A stretch of DNA of 64,000 nt from Terrimonas_B sp041743125 (GTDB lineage: Bacteria; Bacteroidota; Bacteroidia; Chitinophagales; Chitinophagaceae), in contig JBGTNK010000025.1 in NCBI GenBank assembly GCA_041743125.1, positions 1 to 64,000 on the forward strand. The letters are read 5' to 3'. Below, one piece after another: positions 37,015-46,419 of this stretch. Made by a program: the position numbers and the translations under genes. Position 1 is the first letter of the stretch; the number at the start of each line of letters is the position of its first letter. The notes under the pieces are model-generated. The model was not told the origin of the DNA. It saw only the letters and a program-made list of their open reading frames with translations, and ran no database searches.

Positions 37015-37707
37015 ATGCAAGAGAATAAACACTCAATAAAGCAATGGGCAAAAGACGATAGACCCCGGGAAAAACTACTATCCCGGGGTGCGGAAAACCT
37101 CAGTAATTCGGAGCTTCTCGCCATCCTTATCCATAATGGAACAAAGGATAGATCGGCCGTGGATTTGGGAAAAGAAATATTAAAGCTTGGAAAAGACAAT
37201 TTAGCTGAGTTGGGCAAGCGATCAATAAAGGAATTGACCAAAATCAAGGGAATAGGAGAAGCAAAGGCGGTTACCATAGCGGCTGCACTTGAATTAGGCA
37301 GAAGGCGCCAGGCCTCCTCATCTCTTGAAAAAGCGGTTGTAACATCAAGTAGGGAGACAGCGGGTTATCTTCAGTCCGTCTTAAGAGACTACCGACACGA
37401 AGTTTTTGCAGTCCTTTTTTTAAACAGAGCTAATAAGATCAATCATTTTGAAATTATAAGTTCAGGAGGAATCACTGGCACAGTGGCCGACCCCAGGGTT
37501 ATCCTAAAAAAAGCTCTGGAGGAAAATGCAGTTAGTATTATTTTATGTCATAATCATCCTTCGGGTAGCCTCAAACCAAGCCGGGCAGACGAAGAATTAA
37601 CTCATAAAATAAAGGAAGCAGCAAAATACCTTGACATTAAAATAATTGACCACATAATAGTGAGCGAAGATGGATATTTCAGTTTTGCGGATGAGGGAAT
37701 ACTTTAG
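37015..37707 (+). CDS. radC: RadC family protein (JAB/MPN domain)
   Basis: This 230-residue protein has an N-terminal helix-hairpin-helix part (LSNSELLAILIHNGTK; ELTKIKGIGEAKAVTIAAA) and a C-terminal JAMM metal site, CHNHPSGSLKPSRAD (H179, H181 and the following Asp). Historically linked to DNA repair, its actual role is unsettled. It is alone on the plus strand between the small membrane protein and a 441-bp gap. Confidence 0.94.
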   Translation: MQENKHSIKQWAKDDRPREKLLSRGAENLSNSELLAILIHNGTKDRSAVDLGKEILKLGKDNLAELGKRSIKELTKIKGIGEAKAVTIAAALELGRRRQASSSLEKAVVTSSRETAGYLQSVLRDYRHEVFAVLFLNRANKINHFEIISSGGITGTVADPRVILKKALEENAVSIILCHNHPSGSLKPSRADEELTHKIKEAAKYLDIKIIDHIIVSEDGYFSFADEGIL

Positions 37708-38148
37708 GGATCAGAAATTCAGAATTGTGTGTTTGGAGCAAAAAATCAATTGCATAAGAAAAATTTCATGCGAGAGTATAAAGATCAGTGGGTATTAAAA
37801 AAGGGTATGAACTTGCAATGAAAATTTCCTTCTATCAAAGAAAGATTTCCAACCTAAGAAAAATACTTCCTAACTGTTCAGATTAGAAGATATCCCTATC
37901 TGTGTGTACAAACCTGGCTGAAGCTTTAAGAAGAAAGAGATACAAAGACTATTTATTAGTTAGCTAAACGACACCGAGACAGAAAATGCTGGACAGAAGT
38001 TTGGCTTCATTTCGCGAAAGACCGATCATACCTGAACTAAGTTGAATACATGAATTGACCGGATTGAATACGGAAATTGAGAATTGGTTTAGTATGTGAT
38101 CAATAATGCCGAAAAATTATGTAACCTATTCAAGACTCCCGACTGATC
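37708..38148. other. Gap without a supported gene
   Basis: These 441 bp between radC and the convergent DUF3467 gene hold no reading frame with recognisable features in any frame. All frames are broken by stops every few dozen codons. No strong hairpin with a T-run, tRNA-like arm or repeat was seen. It could be an eroded gene or an untranslated RNA, but nothing in the sequence supports either. Confidence 0.5.
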
Positions 38149-38463
38149 TCAAGCTTGCGCCGTAGGTCCTCCAAAGTTTACCGGAAGTTGTATTTCCTCA
38201 AGATCTTTGATTACTCCGTTTCCAGCTTCATATTTTCCAATATTTTCTGTAAGCGCCTTCATTAATCTTTTGGCATGCTGTGGTGTCAAAATTATGCGGG
38301 ATTTAACTTTGCTTTTTGGTGTTCCGGGCATCACATTCACAAAATCTATTACAAACTCAGCATGCGAATGAGTAATAATGGCAAGATTGGCATATGACCC
38401 CTCTGCTACTTCTTCTGATATTTCAATATTAAGCTGGTTGGGTTGTTGCGTTGGATTATCCAT
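38149..38463 (-). CDS. DUF3467 domain-containing protein
   Basis: This 104-residue protein matches the small DUF3467 family: LNIEISEEVAEGSYANLAII, then HSHAEFVIDFVNVMPG, then RIILTPQHAKRLMKALTENI. The family is widespread and of unknown function. It has its own exact TAnnTTTG box 17 bp upstream and starts just past the terminator of the second susCD pair. Confidence 0.9.
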   Translation of the reverse strand: MDNPTQQPNQLNIEISEEVAEGSYANLAIITHSHAEFVIDFVNVMPGTPKSKVKSRIILTPQHAKRLMKALTENIGKYEAGNGVIKDLEEIQLPVNFGGPTAQA

Positions 38464-38479
38464 ATTAAAAATTGAGGAA

Positions 38480-38487
38480 CAAAGATA
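38480..38487 (-). promoter_or_regulatory. Bacteroidota -7 promoter box for the DUF3467 gene
   Basis: The minus strand reads TATCTTTG, an exact TAnnTTTG match, 17 bp upstream of the ATG and immediately past the preceding terminator. Confidence 0.5.
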
Positions 38488-38492
38488 AAAGA

Positions 38493-38518
38493 AAAGGCCC
38501 CGCCAGAACGGGGCCTTT
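38493..38518 (-). terminator. Rho-independent terminator after the second susD
   Basis: A 10-bp GC-rich stem (AAAGGCCCCG / CGGGGCCTTT) with a 6-nt loop is followed on the minus strand by TTCTTTT. It lies 22 bp past the susD stop. Confidence 0.9.
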
Positions 38519-38540
38519 CTAATTTACTTTATTGATAAAA

Positions 38541-39998
38541 CTAGTTCTTATCCCAGAAAAGTTTTGTTGCAACAACATCACCACCGATGGCAGCAGCAGC
38601 TGCATCATAATTTGCCTTATTTAAATTTTGTTCAGGAACAGTATAAGTAAAGCGTAATGGTATTACAGATTGCGCTGTTGGTGGTTTTACCAAAGCAGGG
38701 AAATCCAATCTTCTCCATTCAATCCAGGATTCCCATCCACGATTATAAAGAGCCAGCCACTTTTGCTCACCAATCTTTTGTTTGTATGTACCAGTTGCTG
38801 TAAGATAATTGACTGCTGGCTTCAGTAAGTAAGCTGCAGCATCAGCAGCTGAACCACCCCAATACAGAATGGAAGCTGTAATGGCCTTATTGTAATGTTC
38901 CATCGCGGTTCCTCCAACACTATAATTTCTTTCTACAGCTTCTGCCAGATAGAATTCTACTTCATCATAACTCATCAACAAAGCAGGATTATCCGGGTTT
39001 GTAATTTTTCCAATTGAGCCTGGAACTAATAGTGGACCAGAAGGCTTTGAAAAAGTTGCATAGTTGCTACTTGCACCTGGAGTGGCACCAGAATAATCAG
39101 CACCCGTTCCATCTAAAGTAAAATAATATGGCAGCCTGGGATCACCTAAAGCCTTCAATTTATTAACAGCCGTATTTGTTCCCACAAAATCTTTTCTGCC
39201 ACTTTGTACCAGATCTACCCAAACAGGATTTGTATTTGGTGGAATTGGCAAGTATTTAAAACTAGCATTGTCAGCACTGGATGTAAACACACCTGCGGCT
39301 ACAGCTGATTCCACAATTGCTTTTGCTTTTGTATTATCATCGTCAGCAATCGTCATTCCCATTTTTAGTTTAAATGAATTGGCAAATTTTTTCCAGCTGG
39401 CAACATCTCCACTATATATAATATCTGCACTACCAAAGCTTTCACCTGATACATCCAGATTTGCTATAGCGGCATCCAACCGGGTTAGCAAATCAAGGAA
39501 AACTGTCTTTTGATCATCGTATTTTGGTTGAGTTTGAAGAGCATCAAGAGACTCCGTATAAGGAACATTCCCAAAAGTGGTTACCAGGTAGTACCAGGCA
39601 TATATTTCCATTATTTCAGTAATGGCCATTTGATTCTTTAAATCATTTGGATTGTTGGCATCATTGGGATACAACTTTTTAGCTTCTTTAAAATCCCGCA
39701 ATACATCACGGTAAATTCCATTCCATATTTGTCTTGGAATCTGGCGTGTTCCCAGATCAAAGTTAGCTTCATCAGTATAAGTGGTTTCGTTCCAGTATTG
39801 AACTACCAAACGAAAGATATTATCATTTACGTTTGATGATGTCAACAAATCCGCCATTTCTTTTTGTGCACTAGTAAAAAATGCCCTGGAAGGATATGAT
39901 AGCGGACTTTTGGGATCCACATTTATACTGGTCAGGTCTTTATGACAGGCTACCAGCATAATCACCGGTAAAAAGCCCAATAACAATAGTTTTTTCAT
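38541..39998 (-). CDS. SusD/RagB family lipoprotein (second pair)
   Basis: This 485-residue protein has a lipobox near residue 18 (IMLVACHKD), followed by a helical SusD-like_2 type fold (EIMEIYAWYYLVTTFGNVPYTESLD; the late block YNRGWESWIEWRRLDFP). It pairs with the SusC gene 18 bp upstream. Unlike the first pair, there are no glycosidase, transporter or regulator genes beside it, so the nutrient is unknown and may be a peptide or glycan. Confidence 0.93.
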   Translation of the reverse strand: MKKLLLLGFLPVIMLVACHKDLTSINVDPKSPLSYPSRAFFTSAQKEMADLLTSSNVNDNIFRLVVQYWNETTYTDEANFDLGTRQIPRQIWNGIYRDVLRDFKEAKKLYPNDANNPNDLKNQMAITEIMEIYAWYYLVTTFGNVPYTESLDALQTQPKYDDQKTVFLDLLTRLDAAIANLDVSGESFGSADIIYSGDVASWKKFANSFKLKMGMTIADDDNTKAKAIVESAVAAGVFTSSADNASFKYLPIPPNTNPVWVDLVQSGRKDFVGTNTAVNKLKALGDPRLPYYFTLDGTGADYSGATPGASSNYATFSKPSGPLLVPGSIGKITNPDNPALLMSYDEVEFYLAEAVERNYSVGGTAMEHYNKAITASILYWGGSAADAAAYLLKPAVNYLTATGTYKQKIGEQKWLALYNRGWESWIEWRRLDFPALVKPPTAQSVIPLRFTYTVPEQNLNKANYDAAAAAIGGDVVATKLFWDKN

Positions 39999-40016
39999 AA
40001 TAAGTCTCTTTTTTTT

Positions 40017-43000
40017 TTAGAATCTGAATTTAACATTAAAACCCGCCGTCCTTACAGAAGGATAAGCTCCACTTTGATAACCCTGCAAATTACCTGAACT
40101 TACATTTTCTTCAGGATCTGCATAAGGTAAATTTTTGTGAATGATCCAAAGGTTCCTTCCTATCAATGAAACGTCAATTCCCTTAAAAGGATTTAATTTA
40201 CCGACTAAGGTTTTTGGCAGGGAATAAGTGAAAATAGCTTCTCTCAATTTAACAAAACTTGCATCGTAGATAAATCCGGCAGCTGGATTTCTTGCATATC
40301 CGTATGAGCCATAATTAGTATTACTCACCCGTACATCATTTGGGGTAACCCCATCAAGCTTAACTCCTGGCATAATAATACCTCCGCCATCAGCAATTGT
40401 ATTCCTGGAAGGATTACCCAAGTCATTTAAAGCTGCAGTCTCGGGATATAATCCGGTTGCCAGTCCATAATACAGATCTAATGAGAAAAGGTCTCCGCCC
40501 TGGCGTATATCAATTAACCAGCTCAATGAAAAATCTTTATATTTCAACGTATTATTTACACCACCAATCCAATCAGGGTTAACATCACCAATATTTATAT
40601 TTGATTCGACAGTTGTTTCATACCTGCCGTTGGTCTTCACGATTCTTTTACCTGATCCTTTGTCATCATTTGCGTATTTATAATCATTCCCACGGATAAT
40701 GCCGAATGGTTCACCCAATGCAGCATTTACAGATACACCTCCCTGGAATGTTCCCAAAGTAATCACATCAATCCCTGGAAATAATTCTTCAACTTTATTG
40801 CGGTTGCGTGTCCAGTTAAGGTTAATAGTCCAGGTGAAATCTTTTGTTTGAATTGGTGTACCAAAAACTGATAACTCGACACCTTGATTTCGAACGTTTC
40901 CAGCATTCAGGAACCTGGAATTATAACCTGTTGCTGTAGAAACAGGTACTGCAAATATCTGGTCAAATGTTTTGGCATTATAATAAGAAATATCAAATCC
41001 AGCCCTATTTTTTAAAAAGGCTGCTTCAATACCAAATTCATAACTCTTTGTACGCTCAGGTTTCAATTCTGAATTGGCACTTGTACCAGCAACGCTGGCT
41101 TGTGAATTAGAACCGAAAGGCGTTCCGATAGTATATGCGTCAACCAAAGAATATGGAGCCGCATCATTGCCTACCTGGGCATAATTGGTTCTGAATTTAC
41201 CATAGCTTAACCAATCCGTGGAAGGAAGCAATTTAGAGAACACCCAGCCTAAAGATGCTGAAGGGTACCAATAACTGTTTTTGCCTTTTGGTAAAGTTGA
41301 GGATTGGTCATTTCTTATAGTACCATCAACAGTAATCATATCTCTCCAGGACAAGGTTGCACCTGCAAAATTTCCCCAAACTTCTCTCCTTGCATCAATT
41401 TCAATGGGAGCATTAATAGGATTCAAAGAATTAGAAAGAGAATAAATTCTGTTGGCAACTAATCCACCATTAGTAGCAGCTATTATTACTTCACGGCGCT
41501 CTTTTCTTACGTTAGTACCTAACAATCCTCTAAGTGTAAAATCATTGGAGATCTTCTTCTCCATATTCATGATCAGGTTGTAATTGGTTTGACTTACATT
41601 CCTGTTCGTTCTATTATAACTGGAAGTAGTTACGCTACCTACTGCCTGCCTTTCTTCCTGGATTTCGCTATATGTATCATGAGCAACACTACCATTTATA
41701 TTTAACCACTCAAGAGGTTTGTAATTCAAACTTGCGTTACCAAAATACCGGTTACGCTCATCAGTCTCGTAATTTTCATAACGTGTAAAATAAGGATTGT
41801 CCCAATATATGGGGGTAAGGTCTGATGGATCAGCCCAGTTCCAGGTTACATTTCTTTTTTCCCTGTTATAGGCTTGCTTTTGTTCATCAATATCAACATT
41901 CACCTGCCACCACTGGCGAAAATTACCCATTAGGTTCTTATCATCGTATCCGGTACCATATCTTCCCCTTCCATTAATACCTGAAAAATTTATTGAAGCA
42001 GCAGCTGTCAATTTTGAAGTCAGGTTATAACTTCCCCCAAAATTGATCAGATTCTTTGCGATCTTACTGTTGGGCATGATTCCTTTATCATCTGTTCTTG
42101 TATATCCCAATTTAAATGAGCCCATATCTGAACCACCGGTAATCGCTACACTTTGATTAGAAGAAACAGAATTTTGAAATATTGATCCGGGCATATTAGC
42201 AGCTGCTAAATAGGGCCTTGCTTTTCCGAAATTGGGGGAAAGTGGATCAAAAGCATCCCATTGATATACCAATCTGCCATCCAATTTTCCGCCATAAGAT
42301 GCGTCCTCACTTGTTGGCGTCACCAGGTCATCAATACCATCTCCATTTATATCTCTGTAAAGGAAAAAACCTGAAGGATCTTCATAGTAAGCACCATATC
42401 CGCCGCCATATTCTTTCTGATACTTAATGAAAGTAGATTTATCATACTGACCTACAGTAAAACCGGAGTTAACCGTAATGCCCAATCCTCTTGATCCCTT
42501 TTTGGTTGTGATTAAGATAACTCCGTTACCACCCTGTGAACCATAAAGTGCAGTAGAAGCTGCTCCCTTTAGCACGGTAATTGATTCAATATCATCAGGA
42601 TTAATGTCTGCTGCGGCGCTTCCATAGTCATAACCTCCCCTTCCAGTAGATTGCTGTGCATTACCTGTATTAGGATTTACTGATTTTGCATTTGAATTAT
42701 CAATGGGAATTCCATCTACTACAAATAATGCCTGGTTATTTCCCGAAATTGATTTTGTACCTCTTACAACTACATTCGTTGATCCGCCCAGCGTATTTGA
42801 CTGCCGAAATTCAACACCGGAAACCTTTCCCGACATGCTCTGCATAAAGTTAGAACTCCGGTTATTGCTTACTTCTTCACCTTTAATTTGCTGAGCAGCA
42901 TATGATACCGTGTTTCTTGATCTTTTAATACCTAAAGCAGTAACTACTACTTCCTGCAAATTTCCCTGCTGCTGCATAGAGACTGAAATAGTTGCAGCTT

Positions 43001-43250
43001 TTCCCACTCTTATTTCCTGGTCTGCAAAGCTGGCAGAACTAATTATCAGCGTTTCTCCCTCCTTAACTTCGATTGAAAAATTACCGTTTGCGTCTGCCGA
43101 GGTTCCTGTATTTGAACCCTTAACTGTAATAGTTGCAAAAGGAACAGGGCCTCCAATGCTGTTTCTGACCTGTCCAGTTACGGTTTTTTGTGCAAAAGCC
43201 AATGTACATAATAGCATCAGCACTGCACTTAATAATGCAAGTTTTCTCAT
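40017..43250 (-). CDS. SusC/RagA family TonB-linked outer membrane protein (second pair)
   Basis: I place the start at the ATG at 43250 (MRKLALLSAVLM), which begins a clean signal peptide ending near CTLAFA; the frame stays open for 37 more codons upstream without signal features. A carboxypeptidase-regulatory-like domain (TVTGQVRNSIGGPVPFA), the plug (LQEVVVTALGIKRSRN; STALYGSQGGNGVILITTKKG) and a long barrel ending FNVKFRF follow, about 1077 residues. It transports an unknown substrate with its SusD partner. Confidence 0.95.
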   Translation of the reverse strand: MRKLALLSAVLMLLCTLAFAQKTVTGQVRNSIGGPVPFATITVKGSNTGTSADANGNFSIEVKEGETLIISSASFADQEIRVGKAATISVSMQQQGNLQEVVVTALGIKRSRNTVSYAAQQIKGEEVSNNRSSNFMQSMSGKVSGVEFRQSNTLGGSTNVVVRGTKSISGNNQALFVVDGIPIDNSNAKSVNPNTGNAQQSTGRGGYDYGSAAADINPDDIESITVLKGAASTALYGSQGGNGVILITTKKGSRGLGITVNSGFTVGQYDKSTFIKYQKEYGGGYGAYYEDPSGFFLYRDINGDGIDDLVTPTSEDASYGGKLDGRLVYQWDAFDPLSPNFGKARPYLAAANMPGSIFQNSVSSNQSVAITGGSDMGSFKLGYTRTDDKGIMPNSKIAKNLINFGGSYNLTSKLTAAASINFSGINGRGRYGTGYDDKNLMGNFRQWWQVNVDIDEQKQAYNREKRNVTWNWADPSDLTPIYWDNPYFTRYENYETDERNRYFGNASLNYKPLEWLNINGSVAHDTYSEIQEERQAVGSVTTSSYNRTNRNVSQTNYNLIMNMEKKISNDFTLRGLLGTNVRKERREVIIAATNGGLVANRIYSLSNSLNPINAPIEIDARREVWGNFAGATLSWRDMITVDGTIRNDQSSTLPKGKNSYWYPSASLGWVFSKLLPSTDWLSYGKFRTNYAQVGNDAAPYSLVDAYTIGTPFGSNSQASVAGTSANSELKPERTKSYEFGIEAAFLKNRAGFDISYYNAKTFDQIFAVPVSTATGYNSRFLNAGNVRNQGVELSVFGTPIQTKDFTWTINLNWTRNRNKVEELFPGIDVITLGTFQGGVSVNAALGEPFGIIRGNDYKYANDDKGSGKRIVKTNGRYETTVESNINIGDVNPDWIGGVNNTLKYKDFSLSWLIDIRQGGDLFSLDLYYGLATGLYPETAALNDLGNPSRNTIADGGGIIMPGVKLDGVTPNDVRVSNTNYGSYGYARNPAAGFIYDASFVKLREAIFTYSLPKTLVGKLNPFKGIDVSLIGRNLWIIHKNLPYADPEENVSSGNLQGYQSGAYPSVRTAGFNVKFRF

Positions 43251-43423
43251 GTGAATAAAAATTTTTAAGTTAAAATAACCAATACAATAACAGTAAAATC
43301 CGTCCATTCCCTTTGAAAAGGCTACCCTAGAGACAGCCACATATCGGAAAGTGCTGCGCAATATAAAGTTTTTTTTAACAAACGATTATTAGTCTTTTAA
43401 AATAATTAACTTCTTGATTCAAA

Positions 43424-45466
43424 TTAAAACAGTATTCGCAGCTGGCATTTAATCTCCGTTTTTTTATTTCCTATAATTTCATCTAACCCGGAACCGATGA
43501 TTTTTTTATCAAGAAAAATCGTTTGTGCCCATCTTAACCAAACAGACATTCTTTTGGTTATATCATAATTCGCCATGGTATAATACCGGTATCCTTTGTC
43601 AAAAAAAGCTGGTATGGAATAACTATATAATACGTCCCGTTCATAAGCATATAATCGGGAATTGTAACCGCTGGTTTCAAAATGCTGCAGCCTCATGAAC
43701 AAGGAAAATGGCTTCATCGCTGGTTTATAAATGAAATCCACAAACATCAAAAACCCGGTTTCTCTTTCCCATTCCTTATCATTATACCAAACCAATTCGA
43801 TGCGATTCCGGATTGTTGTTGTTGAATTTAATTTATAACTGGATTGAAACCTCCAGTTTTTTTTTGGAACAGCGATGACATTGTTGGTAACACTGATATT
43901 GTTTTGCTGATTAGCATCCTTACTTTCATTTCTAAAACGGGTGTATAATTCAAATTGTTTATTTGGCGTGTAAGTTAACTGAGCCAGGTAATCTCTTCCA
44001 TTACCCGTAGCATCCACCTGGTATTTAAGCCATGGAAATTTGTAAAGATCTGCGTATGCATCCAATTGCCATCCCTGTGCGGGACGAATAGTGATTCCGG
44101 CATAAATACCATTTTCATTGGTTGGATAAGTATTTTCTGTAAAAGCATTTCCATTTATGGCCTGGTAATTTTTTGCAATAGTTCTTTGCACAAGGGATAA
44201 ATCAACTTTTGAATCTACACTTATTAAAAGGCCATTTAAAAAAGCAGTATTAAAATTTTTGTCAATAGCCCCTTCACCAAAAAAGTGAAGACTCTTATAA
44301 GTATAACTATAATCTACACTGAAGTTATGCCAGGTTTTCCCTTTAACGGAAAACAAATTGTAAGGCTCGTCACCTTTTTGAACCGGCTTTGAGAAATGAT
44401 AAAATAAACCATTGATTGCAACGTGCCATCGATTGCCAGAATATTTCAAAATTCCTCCGGAGGAGAATTGTTTTAATATGTTTTTATCCGCTTGCTCTGA
44501 AACAGTTCGGTGATATCCTGAAGTTTGAAAAGAAGAAATGTAATCGTAGTTATTAATTGTATCTGCTATAAAATTTGCACTTAAATGCCGGATCGAGGCA
44601 AATACAGTGGTTTCCAAATTCTTTAATTTTAGAGTGATGCCCGCTCCCCGGTTAAAATTATACTCGCCGGAAGAATGATAAGGGCGCAGGACGGCGGATT
44701 GCCTTTTTACACCCATTACATCTACGCTTTTTTTGAATGCCAGGTTTTGCCAGAGCACAAGCCCCTGCCCCATGTTAACAGTAAAATCACCCAATGCGAA
44801 AGCCTTTACTATACCCGTGTTGCCGGTGAATAAATGAAATGAAAAAAAGTCAAACCCGTTGTTTTGTTTCCCCTTAAAAAATTGTTCACCGGCATCTTTT
44901 TCGGTGGTGAATCCATATTGCAATAAGTTTTTATAAACATACCTGTATCTAAGAAATAATCTTTGAGGGCCACCAAGGTATTTAGTTCCTGGTCTTGATT
45001 TATCGTATCCCTTTGCTTTTTCCAATACCTGTGAATAACGCAATAACAAATTTTGGCTGCCATTTTTCAGCCTGGCAGAAAAATCTTCTCTTAAAGATCC
45101 GTAGGAGTTTATAGTAACAAAATCTAATAGTTTCCTGATTGTGGCCAGGTCAAAGGCAGGAACAGCCTGTAATTCATAAAGGCTAATAAATTTTCCAAAT
45201 AACCTGCGATAGGAAATGAGACTGGCGATTTGTAAACCATTTAATATTCTTAAATCCCTCAATTCATTGATGTCAGCTGTATTCAGATTCAGCGGGTACT
45301 TCCGGTAATATTCCAATTGCAATAAATAAGAATCATCTTCCGTTTCTGCCTGGTCTGCATCAGTAAGATTTTCAAGTTGCTGTTCGTTGGAGGGAGGAAT
45401 ATCCTGGGCTACAGACACATACACTAGGAAATGGAAAATAGATAATATAATACTGAACCTTTTCAA
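43424..45466 (-). CDS. Helix-hairpin-helix protein with outer-membrane-barrel-like C-terminus
   Basis: This 680-residue protein has a signal peptide (about 1-20). A ComEA-like helix-hairpin-helix region follows (about 57-120: YPLNLNTADINELRDLRIL ... YELQAVPAFDLATIRKLL), then about 550 residues of alternating beta-strand character ending in CQLRILF, a terminal Phe typical of outer-membrane barrels. The hairpin glycines are partly replaced (LRILNGLQ instead of LPGIG), so DNA binding is uncertain. The start is a TTG that overlaps the previous stop (TTGA), which implies translational coupling to the barrel protein before it. Confidence 0.75.
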   Translation of the reverse strand: MKRFSIILSIFHFLVYVSVAQDIPPSNEQQLENLTDADQAETEDDSYLLQLEYYRKYPLNLNTADINELRDLRILNGLQIASLISYRRLFGKFISLYELQAVPAFDLATIRKLLDFVTINSYGSLREDFSARLKNGSQNLLLRYSQVLEKAKGYDKSRPGTKYLGGPQRLFLRYRYVYKNLLQYGFTTEKDAGEQFFKGKQNNGFDFFSFHLFTGNTGIVKAFALGDFTVNMGQGLVLWQNLAFKKSVDVMGVKRQSAVLRPYHSSGEYNFNRGAGITLKLKNLETTVFASIRHLSANFIADTINNYDYISSFQTSGYHRTVSEQADKNILKQFSSGGILKYSGNRWHVAINGLFYHFSKPVQKGDEPYNLFSVKGKTWHNFSVDYSYTYKSLHFFGEGAIDKNFNTAFLNGLLISVDSKVDLSLVQRTIAKNYQAINGNAFTENTYPTNENGIYAGITIRPAQGWQLDAYADLYKFPWLKYQVDATGNGRDYLAQLTYTPNKQFELYTRFRNESKDANQQNNISVTNNVIAVPKKNWRFQSSYKLNSTTTIRNRIELVWYNDKEWERETGFLMFVDFIYKPAMKPFSLFMRLQHFETSGYNSRLYAYERDVLYSYSIPAFFDKGYRYYTMANYDITKRMSVWLRWAQTIFLDKKIIGSGLDEIIGNKKTEIKCQLRILF

Positions 45467-46290
45467 TTTTCTTTATTATCAATAGTAAAAAGGAAAAACA
45501 GACCTGGGGTGACACCCAAGTGGGGATGGAAGGCTGATGTAATGTCCATATGAAATGATCTCCATGACAACCCAACCCCTATCCATCCTGACGAAGTCCC
45601 CGATGATATCCCCATCTTGCCAGATAACTGCGGTAGTATCTTGTACTGTATCCCGGTATTTACATTAACAGGCAAATCCTCTTCCTTAACTACCTCTGCA
45701 CCTATAAAAACTTTTTCTGATACTTCATACCCTATTCCTATTGTATATATGGACGATAATTTTTCTTGCTGATCTTTTCCAAATTTTCCTCCAACAGGAT
45801 TGCTTACATGAACGCCCGTATGAATCTTCTCTGTAAGATGGAATACTGTTCCTATTTCAAAACCTATAGCTGCATCGTTTCCGTAGCCAGCTATCCGTAT
45901 TCCATTATAATTAATCTGTACTCCTATATCGATTTTACTACCCAACCTGCGGCCATAAGCCAAACCAAGCTGTGTTTCATTATATTCCGTAAATCCATAA
46001 TACCCAACCTTTATTCCAAAATTTCCTGAAGTTGTGGGAATAGCTATGCCAGTTATGAAGTTGTTTAATTCGCTTAACAGAAACCTCTTTTCTCCAAAAA
46101 CTGCTATAGCAGGTTTTTTAATTTGAGCAAGTGATGCCTGGTTTGTAATAAAAGAAAGGATATCTGCATAATTAACACTGTAAGATCCAAGGCTGATATA
46201 CGGGATATTTGCTGGTCTTCTTAAAGTCTGGCCATAAACTAATACACCTATTGATAAAACAAAAAATAAACAAATGCATTTACTTTTCAC
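45463..46290 (-). CDS. PorV/PorQ-like outer membrane protein, function unknown
   Basis: This 275-residue protein has a signal peptide (about 1-20) and a beta-rich sequence with repeated Gly-aromatic strands (GIKVGYYGFTEYNETQLGLAYG, GVGLSWRSFHMDIT), like FadL-type PorV/PorQ barrels. The start codon is GTG. Its last codons overlap the start of the helix-hairpin-helix gene, so the two products are likely made together and may work together at the outer membrane. It is divergent from folD. Confidence 0.6.
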   Translation of the reverse strand: MKSKCICLFFVLSIGVLVYGQTLRRPANIPYISLGSYSVNYADILSFITNQASLAQIKKPAIAVFGEKRFLLSELNNFITGIAIPTTSGNFGIKVGYYGFTEYNETQLGLAYGRRLGSKIDIGVQINYNGIRIAGYGNDAAIGFEIGTVFHLTEKIHTGVHVSNPVGGKFGKDQQEKLSSIYTIGIGYEVSEKVFIGAEVVKEEDLPVNVNTGIQYKILPQLSGKMGISSGTSSGWIGVGLSWRSFHMDITSAFHPHLGVTPGLFFLFTIDNKEN

Positions 46291-46407
46291 CCGGCTGGTT
46301 TTTGGCTATAGAAAGTTATTAAAATTATATCACATCCCTTTAAAGAAGTTGATGATTAGAAGAGGTTATTTATTCGTTTACCCCGGTGTTAGCACATAAA
46401 CTTTATG

Positions 46408-46415
46408 TAGGTTTG
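46408..46415 (+). promoter_or_regulatory. Bacteroidota -7 promoter box for folD
   Basis: TAGGTTTG is an exact TAnnTTTG match that ends 4 bp before the folD ATG, so transcription would start at or very near the start codon. Confidence 0.45.
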
Positions 46416-46419
46416 CGCC

